Assembly: GCA_018857735.1 (NCBI GenBank)
Contig: JABMCL010002924.1
Span: 310,001-374,000, forward strand
Source: Alviniconcha marisindica
Lineage: Eukaryota; Mollusca; Gastropoda; Provannidae
Length of the DNA stretch: 64,000 bases
Direction of reading: 5' to 3'
Positions 26,569-39,677 of this stretch are shown one piece after another; within the stretch, counting starts at the first letter, position 1, and the number at the start of each line of letters is the position of its first letter. The translations under genes were made by a program, and so were the position numbers. A model generated the notes under the pieces. It ran no database searches and was not told the origin of the DNA. It was given only the letters and a program-made list of their open reading frames with translations.

Positions 26569-27959
26569 TTAATGCATGAAACCCTTGATGTACATCCTGC
26601 TCAAAAGAAAGAGTGAATCAAAAAGCAAGAAAGAATATAACAGAGGTAAAAAGGAAGAAACAAACAGCCTTCCAATACAGCTGTTAGATTTAAAATCCCT
26701 CATGGTGCATGAATATGGCTGCCTGACCTCCCCGTAACGGGGGGAAAAAAACAGTGTGTAGAAGGAATGACAAATAGTTCAACTTAGAGGTTCAGTTCAC
26801 ACTGTGGGCCATTTCCACACAAGATATGATCTTCTTTTTCTTCTCCTTTTTAATTTACATGAATATTTACCAACCAAATGGAAGGGAGTGATTGCACCCA
26901 TGATTTAAGACACTAATGGAGAACACTGAAGACAATGAACCAACAGGCCCAGCCTTACTTATGTCATTCATACAACAACAATGCAACCAACTAAAGTCAA
27001 GGTGTAACACTGACCTTTGATGTTCTTCTCCAGGACATTGTCAATCACTGGATCAATGTATTCATCGACATCTTGGAAGAGGAATGGGAAGCCATACTTG
27101 ATGGCCAGTTCCAACTGCTTAAGGAAATCTGGGTCGTTGAATGTACACACCTGTTCCACAGACACACAAGTGAATTAAAAGACACAGAGCAGTGACCAAC
27201 TATCTGGGAGCCAAATTAGCTTTAAAAATGACCCTGCTTACACAGCTACGCAGTTACACACTCCACTCAGAATGATCAGTCACCACTTTTTGCCCAGACC
27301 ATGTACAGCCTTAGTGGGCTAAAGCAAACAAACACAAAATCAACACACATAGGAGTTAATTAGTACTCAAAAGACCCCACACAACGCAGCAATAACAAAG
27401 ACCCGAGTCACCTGCAGTAACTCCCACCTGGCATGCAAGTAAATACAAGGTACATAACTCCACCAAAGGTACATCCTTTATTCAAACAAACAAAAACAAC
27501 AAAGTAATACTGAGACTCAGAACTGTCGTAAACATTAGTAGTCACATCTCTAGATGGGTATGTGTTGCATTTCTGGCTGCAGTCAGCTGAGTGAAGAGAA
27601 AGTGGCCTGGAAGCCACCTCACCTTGAGGTTGTTGTGCTCCTCTTTGTTCTTGATCCACTTGAGGGCCTGCTGCTGGGGGTCGATACACAGCGGGAAGCG
27701 AGAGGCGCGGGTTGTCAGAACACCATTCTGTATGGACAGCTCATCTGGGGGCAAACCCTCTGACGTCCACCTACACAAAACATGTCAGACTTAACATTAT
27801 CATAATTTTAACAAAGGAGATTTCTACCCATCTACCACACAAAATGGGAGTCCAGACTACTTTACAATAGTACTAACAATGCATGCATGTGTGCACACAC
27901 ACACACATGCACACACACACACCACACCACACACATACTCACACACACACACAAACACT

Positions 27960-28039
<80 letters not shown>

Positions 28040-31000
28040 TGGACAGGCAGATAGACATGGCTGTGAAAAAGCTGAAAAAGTGCTACTGAGCAGGGGGGTC
28101 TGGAAGCTGAAGCAGAAGATGGTTTTGAAACAGGAGGAAGAGTGTTTGAGGCAAACTGTTCCAAACAGATGGGCCAGCATAAGGAAAACCACCTTTCAGC
28201 AAATGCTTATGTTTAAACAAGAAAGAAAAATACAATCGCTAAGTTTTTGTACAGCACAGTGAGTTTAACTTACTGGTATTTTATAAGAATGATCTATTAC
28301 TATTATTATTATTAAGATACTAATCCAACATTTTTCAGCACTACTATTGTTAATGATGCACCATCACACTTAGTTTAATCACAAACAGTTATGCAGTTCT
28401 GAAGATAATTATAGGGTAGGATGGGGGGAAAGGGGTTATAATTAAACATAATATTCAATTAGAACTTTGGAGCTCTCCAAATTAAGTTCAAACACAAAGT
28501 CCAGAACCCGTAAAAGGTTCAAAAGAATCTATTTATCAGGACAAAACACAACCTGCAGATTTGGGGGGGACTGTCAAGCTACAAAACGACACTTAAACAA
28601 CAGTTAAATGGTGAAAAACAATGAAAAATGAGATGGAAAGCTTTCATCAGCACTTTCAGCTGAGAGAAGTCCCAGCTGAAAGCGTCGATGTAGCTCAAGA
28701 AACACAAAGGTCACTCAAGCTATTTGCCAACATTCAAGAAAACAAAAAAAATATTGTGGGACATACCTGCTTATCTCCACATCATTGGTGAGCAGGTCCT
28801 CAATGCGATAGGGATCAGACATTGGAACTTCCCGGGTCCTCAAATCGTTGACCCAATCCTCATACACGAGGTCTTTGCGGAACTCCCAGCTGAAAGCGCC
28901 GACGTAGCTCAAGAAAGCTGAACACACCAAGCAATCTCCAAGCAGACGCACACGTTTCTTCTTCAGTTCTTCAAGGTCATTGTTCCAACTGCACACACAC
29001 ACAAAAACTCATTCCTCATCCCTTTATTATAGCCTACATGTCTTACCTTCACTTACAATTATACTACATCTATATGCATGGGTGAATTACATATCAAACA
29101 CTGAAAACCTAACAGTAAAGTCAACATAAGGTGAAAATGACTTTTAAATCATAACCACACTGTGCCATCCAGCAACTGTTTTGTCTGCACAGCACACTGT
29201 CTGAGAGCTCTTTCACAACACTAACAACAATATACTTTATTAATCCCTGTGCAAAATTAAAGCTGTCGTTCGATTGCACAACAAAGAACATATCTCAATA
29301 ATTCTAAATCATAAACCACATGCACATACACACTCTTAGACATACACCCCTTTTCATTCAATCTGCATATAGCAAATCCAAAATTACCTGGAATAATGCC
29401 TTTTCTGTGTCAAACCAAAACGTAAAAACTCTCAAATTAAATAAAAATCATTAGGTTGACACATCCCCAATCCTCCCTTAGAAACAGACATCTTGATGCT
29501 TGCGCACACTCAGTTAATGACTGGTATAATTTTCATTAAAAACTGACAGAGCCGAGGTTACATATGCACTACATCGTCGAAGGGTTACAATCAGTTACAA
29601 GTTGGCAAGAGTTAAAGAAAACAAAACAAAAAAACTCCAAAGAAGAGGTCAGTCCAGGTACATTGTTGTCAACAGCCTGTAGCCAGTGTACATTATGATG
29701 TGCTGTGAACTCAGCTTGACTGAAGCTTCAACCAGCCAGTGTACATTATAATGTGCAGTGAACTTGCTGACTGATTCTGAAGCTTCAACCAGCCAGTGTA
29801 CATTATAATGTGCAGTGAACTCGCTGACTGAAGCTTCAACCAGCCAGTGTACATTATAATGTGCAGTGAACTCACTGACTAAAGCTTCAACCAGCCAGTG
29901 TACAATATAATGTGTAGTGATTCTGATTCTGATTCTGAAGCTTCAACCAGCCAGTGTACATTATAATGTGCAGTGAACTCGCTGACTGAAGCTTCAACCA
30001 GCCAGTGTACATTATAATGTGCAGTGAACTCGCTGACTAAAGCTTCAACCAGCCAGTGTACAATATAATGTGTAGTGAACTCGCTGACTGAAGCTTCAAC
30101 CAGCCAGTGTACAATATAATGTGCAGTGAACTCGCTGACTGAAGCTTCAACCAGCCAGTGGTAACTAGCTGCAGTTCAGTCAATCACCAAAGCATGTAAA
30201 CATTGAGTGGGATTATAACCTGTTCTTTTCCACTACTTTCTTTTCAGTCACCTACTGTAGATTTATCAACTAAAAAAAGTATTGCAAAGTATATGTACTA
30301 AATATTATCATTCAAAACACACATATGCACACACACACATACACAGAGTTGGAATGGGGATGGAGATAGAGTGGGTGGGGGGGGGGGGGGTAGTGATAGA
30401 GTTGGGTGGGGGGTGGGGGTGGGGGGTAAGTTGAGCTTACAGGGAGAACTTACCGCACATTTTCTGAACCAAGACCAGAGATGAGTTTGTCGGCGGCAAT
30501 CAGTCGGCGTTCCATGATACGAGCTTCTTCTTCAAGTGCCTGTCGCTCAGCCATGGCTTCCTCATACTTTCTATTCAGCTCTGCCAGTTCCGTCTCCAGA
30601 GAGTTGATTTCTTTGGTGATCTTGTCCAGGTCCCGCTTTGCCTGGTGATAGGTGCGCTCCAGTCTTGCCACCTGCAGAAAAACCACCCAGGATCACAGCA
30701 TGTACTCTCAGACTATTTGCTTGAAGGACAACTGTCCAAGAAAAGTATGACACAAGAAAAGTTCATGGTTTGCTAAAACTGAAGCATGTTTAAAAACAGC
30801 AAGAAGACGTTTGTTATACAAGTGCAGTCTCTAATAAAGCTTATCTGGTGACACAGAAGGTAACAGTCATCTGCCCTACCCTCACTCAAGGGAGATGAGA
30901 CACTTTGGGAGAGCTTGTGGAAGTCATTTTATTAATCCAATGTTTTGGGTGTCTTCACACAAGAGACAGTCTTTTCTACCAGGGAGGTCTGAAGACACCT

Positions 31001-33917
31001 TTCACTAATAAATGACTTTAAAATGTAATCAAATGAGAAAAGCCTATTCTGACTTGGCAATGAAACCCTTTCACTCGTCTTAGCTCCAGTTTCTAAAGCA
31101 GTCATTCTGCCATCACTTTACTCTAAAAAGCCATATCTTGACTTGAGTAGTTTGCATTGTCTTGCAACTAACATCCCCCAAAAGCTGGCCCACTGTATTA
31201 GATCTGCAGCACCAACAGTTCAGTGACCCAAAAGATCTTTGGGAACAATTCCTCTGAGCCTGAAGGGAGGTAACCGGGATCTCACGTTTGACAATGCAGG
31301 CTTCAGGTTTGACAATGCAGGCCTCAAATTTGACAATGCAATCATGAAATTTGACAATGCATGATTCCAGTTTGACAGTACAGTGAAAACAGTACTTCAT
31401 ACTGTCTCCTTTTTATCAAGCTCACGGCTTTGTTTATTTCTGCATAACACTCACACGTCAGTCTGAACTGGATCAAACAAGAAAATGCTGATAAAAAATG
31501 GATTTCACTTAAGTGTGTCTGATGTTGCTGTGACCCTAAAAGTTGATTAAGATTTGGTTTGATTTGATTAATAATTATTGTAAAAAAGAAGAAGAAAAAG
31601 ATGGAAAGAAAAGCTCAGTGTAAGTTATCATGCCAAGTCTGAAAGCTCTAAGACAGGCTCCAAGAAAAAGGTCAGGTTAAAAGGAAAGTGACTGTGGGTT
31701 GTTATTGGCACAGACCTTCTCTCTCTTTGGCTTGATCTCTCTAGCAACAGAACAGTATCCCATCACTGCTTCCACAAATTTCAGGAGACCAGCACCAGCA
31801 CGGCTGATATTCTTCATATCATCAGGACTCATGTCAATGTCCTTCAGCAGTGCTACAACACAAAGAAAACAGGGCATTAAATATTAAATAATACTAGCCA
31901 TCACTCACAGTACTAACATATCATTGGTGAATAACTAAAACCTGGTAACTAAACATTTTATGATTTGTGAAAAACACAAAATTGTTTTAAAACTTCAGCA
32001 CTTTCTCCAACACCTTTTTTCACAACATGAAGTTTCTCTTCTGGGTTTATGGGTGTTGTGATGAATAAATGTTACAAACAGGTGAGTGCTGTGTTTTTCT
32101 GATGATGATTAATGATGACTTATGAAGTTTTGGACCTTTTTGGTTCACACAGGTTAAAACCTCACAATTCAATTTTTGGGACTGGCACAGTAAGATTACA
32201 AAAGAGACTTTAAAAAAAATCTAGTCAGGTGTAAAAAGTATAGCAGTCACAGACAAAATGTGTTCAAATAAAAACTATTTTTTATGAAGAAAAACTCACT
32301 AAAATCTGCACAGATCTCTTTTGATTTGTCACAAATGCATCTTGGGAAATACATAAGCAAATCATAAATATCTGTTGATATCATGTGAAAAGCAACCTGT
32401 ATTGTTGCACAATTTTTAAGGAGAGTATTTCCATAAAATTTATATCTAGAGCTTTGGAGTGATCACAGAAGCTGTGAACATAAATTAGATCTTCAAAAAT
32501 ACAATAATTTCACCACCACCCCAGTTTATATACAAGGTTTAACTTGGCCATTGATATGTTGCACAGCAAACCTAATAGCAAACAACAACAGGTAGATGAC
32601 ATGAAAAAGATAAACTGATTAAGAACAACCTCCCTACCCCCTATTCCCACTCCCCCTAATCCTCGTAAAAAGCCTCATTTTGCATTTTGGTGTCCAATAC
32701 AAAAAAGCCTCATTTTGGTGTCCAATACAGAAAAGCCTCATTCTGGTGTCCAATACAATGTCCTTCTTAGCAGATTCTATCCTACACACTGTCAGACAAG
32801 ACCACCTAAATCCGGCAGCAAATAAAATGTTACAATGACAGAGCATCTACCTCTGACGGCCTGTGTCTGTTTTTGATTGATGTTGTCGACATCCATTTCT
32901 GTCAGGGACTTGAGGAAATTGGCTTCAGACATCATTCCCTTGGCTGATTTCCAGGACACTTCACGGATACCACGCATCACAACGATACACTCACACACAG
33001 TCTGCACAGCTTTGGGTGGTTTGGCAAAGGATCTGGCAGAGGAAACATACATGCACATCAGTGAGCTATACAAGCATGATGTCCCAAAACACAATGTTAC
33101 ATTGTTACAGTTAGGCATTAAACTAGAGTACAATTGCATAAAGTAAAGTTAGTGTGCATGGCTCCGTCTGGGTGTCTTTTCCAGGGGTCTGTAATGTTTA
33201 CAGCACCAGAGAACTGCCACCTCCATTTCACACAGCATCTTACCAGTGCTGTAACAAAAATACCCTCCTGATCCATATCTCCCCCCCATCCAAGATGTTT
33301 TAACTTACCGACTATCAAGTCCAAATGTAGAAGCAGCTAAAAACAGTTCTACCTTTGGGAAAACTTTAGAAACACGACTGCGTGGAACATAATAATAACA
33401 ATAATAAAAGTATTCATAAAGTGCAAGATCTTCTCTGTAGAGACTATTCTAAGCACATACTTGCACACGCACGCACACACACGCATGCATGCTCACACGC
33501 ACGCACATGCACACACACACATGCACACACACACACACACAGGCACCCACCCACCCACACACACACAAGCATACTGACTATACAAAGCTTAATTAACACA
33601 ACTTAAAATGGGCAGCAAACAGACTTGAGATGGATGAAGACAGCAGCACAGAATGGAAAACACTGCAGGTCTAGAGTTTTGGGGAAATGTTTTGAGGTTA
33701 CGCTTGAATGAGTCCAGAGAAGATTTTTGTCAGAGAAGAAGGGGAAGGTCATTCATTCCCTGTGGATGAACCAAAGACAGAAAAGGTGCAGGAACCAGTC
33801 ATATACTGGTTTGGCCCTGTGCAGTTCTAACTTAAGTGTGCATGTGTGCATGTGTGTGGTGTGTGTGTGTGTGTGTGCATGCATGTGTGTGTGTGTGTGC
33901 ATGTGTGTGTGTGTGTG

Positions 33918-33973
<56 letters not shown>

Positions 33974-36900
33974 ATGTGTGCGTGAGAGAGAGAGAGCCTG
34001 CATGCATGTGTTCATGCATGTGTGTGTGTACAGATGTGTGCAAGCAAATGTGACCCTGTGTGTGTGCAGCTACATCTGAAAAAGTACAAAATACTGACGA
34101 TTCATTGTAAGTCAATGTGTAAAATTTGAAAGATGCACATAAAGCAGTAATTAAACACCCCACAAACTAGCACTGCACAGATGACTCTTTCCAGCTTGGA
34201 AGGCTGTCTAGCCTGTGTGGGCCTCAGGGCGGACAGGGTTAAAGTGACGGACCTACAGGCGGTCCAGTATGTGCAGGTCCACGGTTAAACCTACCTGATT
34301 TCTGTGACATCAGACTTGTCCAGGTCATCAAGTGCCAGCCGTGCTGCTTCAAGGGCTGGCAGAGCTTCGGCCAGAGCATCCTCAGCTTCTTTCTGTGATG
34401 TAAATATTAAACATTTACACAATGAACGCACACGTAACAACATTTTAATTTAAATTTATTCATTTCAACACTGGTTGAGCCCCAAGTGCTTGACAGTGGC
34501 AACCGTAGCTCTGTTCTCTGTTTCCGAGCAGACTCGTTGAGCTCTAGTTGTATGCAGCTCTGACAGTAGCTTCACACAGCACATTTTTTTAATCTCCACT
34601 TAAGTGGTGTAGATACAATGCTGTTTGGTTATTATGTGAAACTTGCTGCCATCTCAGTGTATGTTCTGTGCACACCATACAACCATGCACCAATTTAAAG
34701 TGTCACTTATTTAAAGCCACATACTTAGGGGGCATGAGTGTTTAGCTGTAACCTGCCACCTGCACTTCTGGCAGAATGACAGGGATCTTTTAGATGCTAC
34801 TGCAATAACACAGGGTGGAACAGATACTGAAATGATAGTCAGCACAGAAAGTTGACCCTGGAGAAGAAAATTCTCCTGCTGCTCCTGCCAGAATTGAACC
34901 CGTGACTTTTCAATCATGGGTCCAGTGATCTATCATTGAGCTATTCCTGCTTGTAATTTTCTTCTCTTCTCATGATCCCACACTAAAAAAAACTCCCCCA
35001 CTCCCCTAGTTTTTCTCTCACGACACCATGCTACAAGCCCCACTCCTAGTTTTCTCTCACGACACCATGTTACAAGCCCCACTCCTAGTTTTTCTCTCAC
35101 GACACCATGCTACAAGCCCCACTCCTAGTTTTTCTCTCACGACACCATGCTACAAGCCCCACTCCTAGTTTTTCTCTCACGACACCATGCTACAAGCCCC
35201 ACTCCTAGTTTTTCTCTCACGACACCATGCTACAAGCCCCACTCCTAGTTTTTTTCTCACGACACCATGCTACAAGCCCCACTCCTAGTTTTTCTCTCAC
35301 GACACCATGCTACAAGCCCCACTCCTAGTTTTTCTCTCACGACACCATGCTACAAGCCCCACTCCTAGTTTTTCTCTCACGACACCATGCTACAAGCCCC
35401 ACTCCTAGTTTTTCTCTCACGACACCATGCTACAAGCCCCACTCCTAGTTTTTCTCTCACGACACCATGCTACAAGCCCCACTCCTAGTTTTTCTCTCAC
35501 GACACCATGCTACAAGCCCCACTCCTAGTTTTTCTCTCACGACACCATGCTACAAGCCCCACTCCTAGTTTTTCTCTCACGACACCATGCTACAAGCCCC
35601 ACTCCTAGTTTTTCTCTCACGACACCATGCTACAAGCCCCACTCCTAGTTTTTCTCTCACGACACCATGCTACAAGCCCCACTCCTAGTTTTTCTCTCAC
35701 GACACCATGCTTTCAAGCCCCACTCCTAGTTTTTCTCTCACGACACCATGCTACAAGCCCCACTCCTAGTTTTTCTCTCACGACACCATGCTACAAGCCC
35801 CACTCCTAGTTTTTCTCTCACGACACCATGCTACAAGCCCCACTCCTAGTTTTTCTCTCACGACACCATGCTACAAGCCCCACTCCTAGTTTTTCTCTCA
35901 CGACACCATGCTACAAGCCCCACTCCTAGTTTTTCTCTCACGGCACCATGTACAAGCCCCACTCCTAGTTTTTCTCTCACGACACCATGCTACAAGCCCC
36001 ACTCCTAGTTTTTCTCTCACGACACCATGCTACAAGCCCCACTCCTAGTTTTTCTCTCACGACACCATGCTACAAGCCCCACTCCTAGTTTTTCTCTCAC
36101 GACACCATGCTACAAGCCCCACTCCTAGTTTTTCTCTCACGACACCATGCTACAAGCCCCACTCCTAGTTTTTCTCTCACGACACCATGCTACAAGCCCC
36201 ACTCCTAGTTTTTCTCTCACGCACCATGCTACAAGCCCCTAGTTTTTCTCTCAGCACCATGCTACCCTAGTTTTTCTCTCACGACACCATGTACAAGCCC
36301 CACTCCTAGTTTTCTCTCACGACACCATGCTACAAGCCCCCTCCTAGTTTTTCTCTCATGGCACCATGCTACCCCCACTCCTAGTTTTTCTCTCAGACAC
36401 CATGCTACAAGCCCCACTCCTAGTTTTTCTCTCACGGCACCATGCTACAAGCCCCACTCCTAGTTTTTCTCTCACGGCACCATGCTACAAGCCCCACTCC
36501 TAGTTTTTCTCTCATGACACCATGCTACAAGCCCCACTCCTAGTTTTTCTCTCATGGCACCATGCCCTACCCCTAGTTTTTCTCTCCTCAGGATCCCGGG
36601 CTGCATCCTCCCCCTTAATTCGTCTCTCCTCAGGATCCTACGATGCAACCCCCCTGTCAGTTGAAGAGGCATACATTGTTTTACTCTTAAATCATGACTG
36701 AACTTCAATCAAATTGAACCTACCTTTTCTTTCACGATGATCACACTTTGCTCTTCAATTTCTTTGCCCTTAGCTTCAGCAACCACTTTCTTCTCTGAGG
36801 CCTGCTTGGTGCCAGCGGCAATTTCTTCCAGCAGTGCTTCACAGGCTGCTGTTTTCTCTGTGACAGCCACTTTCTGTACAGCCAGCTTCTCATTCAGAAC

Positions 36901-39506
36901 AGCCAACATTTCACTGGCATCAGCAATCTTTTGCAGCCCTCCAGCCAGACGGTCACACTGCCCACAGTCACGTGTACAATGTCAACAGTCACACGAGCCA
37001 GCTTTGCTGCATCTCCACCAGGATGTTTTTACATGCAATATTATCAGCATTTAATTTTTTCCTGTTTTCAGTCATTCCTCTGTATGCGCTTGTGTGTGTG
37101 TGTGCATGCATGCCTGTCGATATGTGCATGCATGTTTATGTGAATGTAAAATGTTCTCAACCTCAACCTGTTTAATGTGCTTCACTTTTGTTTTGGGACA
37201 AAAAAAACTGAAGCTAACAAGAACACAAGTTCAAGATCAATGTAATCTGTTTAACTATAAGCTACTTGCATCACTTTAGACAAGGGGCAAATTAATAGCA
37301 GAGTCCAAGCAGTTGCATACCTGAGCCAGGATAAACTTGTCTTTGTCATCTAGCAACTTGAGGTAAGTGTTGATGAAGTCCAGGTAGTTTTTGGGTGTAA
37401 CGTAGTTGCTACGACGCAAGCGCTGCAGAAACTTCTTGCTGTAGACCACAACACTCTGGTGAACCAGCACAATGTGGCTTACCACATCTTCGCGTTTGTC
37501 ATCCGGTATCAGGGGGTTCTGTGAGCAACAAACAACAAAGACCATGTACAACATGGTTCCCATATCTTTAAAATTCTCTTAATTATGTCTGGCACCATGC
37601 TGGAGGAGCACAGACATGGAAAGCACAATCTCTCCTCAGACCTATCAAACAGTCCATCTGTTGAAGGCAGTGGCTAGAATCTGTATTGAAGGCAGTGGCT
37701 AGAGTCTGTCTATTGAAGGCAGTGGCTAGAGTCTGTCTATTGAAGGCAGTGGCTAGAGTCTGTCTATTGAAGGCAGTGGCTAGAGTCTGTCTATTGAAGG
37801 CAGTGGCTACAGTCCCTCTGTTGAAGGCAATGGCTACAGTCCCTCTGTTAAAGGCAGTGGCTACTGTCCCTCTGTTAAAGGCAGTGGCTACAGTCCCTCT
37901 GTTAAAGGCAGTGGCTACAGTCCCTCTGTTAAAGGCAGTGGCTACAGTCCCTCTGTTAAAGGCAGTGGCTACAGTCCCTCTGTTAAAGGCAGTGGCTACT
38001 GTCCCTCTGTTAAAGGCAGTGGCTACAGTCCCTCTGTTGAAGGGAATGGCTACAGTCCCTCTGTTAAAGGCAGTGGCTACAGTCCCTCTGTTAAAGGCAG
38101 TGGCTACAGTCCCACTGAGCACTAAGAGTCAGACTTTACTAGGGATTCAATCACTTGTGTTTCACATCCATATAACATTTGTGGCTGACTGGACATTAAA
38201 AACTAAATATCATTGTAATGAGCCATTTATACATGGCATACTAAATAACATTCAATGAAAATTCCCCTATTGGTGAATACTGTCAGCTATTCACCCTCTA
38301 GTTTAACACTTGCCGACTAAATACATAAGTATTCTCCCATGTTTTGTCTAGGTCTGGATTATGATAGTTTTTTACATTTACAAACAGTGAAGACTCATAT
38401 TCACAGCAGCAAAATGTCTTTATTTATTCAAACTCTCCTATAACCTTGAAACAAGTCAGTGTCACCAAAGCAGTATGAGCACACAGTTATGATCATGGCA
38501 ACATTTCAACAGCTTGTTTATATGCCATCCAAGAAAACAAACATTTCAAGCTCTTGCAAAGCCAGGAAATACATTAACTGCCTGCCTTACATAAATGCTA
38601 AAGTTACCAAATGCATAATGCTCATGATCACGTCTATAAAGGAAGAAATGGGAACCTGACTACAACTACCAGGCAAAAAGAAGCAAGACTACAGTTTCCT
38701 CGGGCTTGGGAATAGGAACTGGTACTTGCCTCAGGCGAGATGAAGACGCTGGCGACAGCATAGAGAGCTTGCTCAGGCCAAGGGAAGAACCAGTCAATGC
38801 TGGCATTGTTGACCAGACCTGTCACAACAAGCGTCACCCTCATCAGCCATCACAAGCTTTTACAATCAGTGCTACTAACCCCCTGTCTTCATCAGAACAA
38901 GCCAAAAGATGCTGTGATATTAAAAATATTTAAATAATGTTTTAGTCACAAATCAGATGCCAACATGCCGTCTCAGGTGCATTAGCTTTGCTGGAAAACA
39001 AAACAAAACAAAGTAATGCTTTTTGGGGCACGACAGTTCATACACACAATGAGAAAAATCCACTGAACATAAACTGTCTCGAGAACTAAACGGAACTCTG
39101 GTTAAAAAACAAGCTTGGTAAACTTCATTCATGACGCATGTTAACTGCTGGATACTTACCTGGGAAATTTCTACATCGTGTACGTAGTGTTTCACCAACT
39201 GGTGACATGGCCAACACAATGTGCAGGTTGTTTGCACACTTGTTCACAAAGAACTGCCAGACACTCTCACGGGCATGTGGACACCCAGCTGCTATTGCTT
39301 CATTGCGAATCTAAAACACAAAATACAAACAGCATTAAATACACTTATGTCTGTCAGTCACTATCAGCATAACATAGTTACTGTCATCCACACAACATCT
39401 TCGGATTATATAAAAAATATCAAAACAAATGTTACACAAACGTTTGGTTTCCAAACAATGTGAATAGACTTGAAAAAATGTACTCTGTGGTGTTGATAAG
39501 CATGCA

Positions 39507-39593
<87 letters not shown>

Positions 39594-39595
39594 TG

Positions 39596-39677
<82 letters not shown>

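Noticed and set aside
37583..38258. Overlapping 179- and 190-codon frames on both strands
   Set aside because: Explained by a 27-bp unit divisible by three. Intronic.
38730..38818. GT donor nearby at GGCAA|GTACC for exon 28 (and the equivalent at exon 39)
   Set aside because: It shifts the phase against the next exon and adds non-conserved residues; the GC donor preserves the frame and the family sequence.
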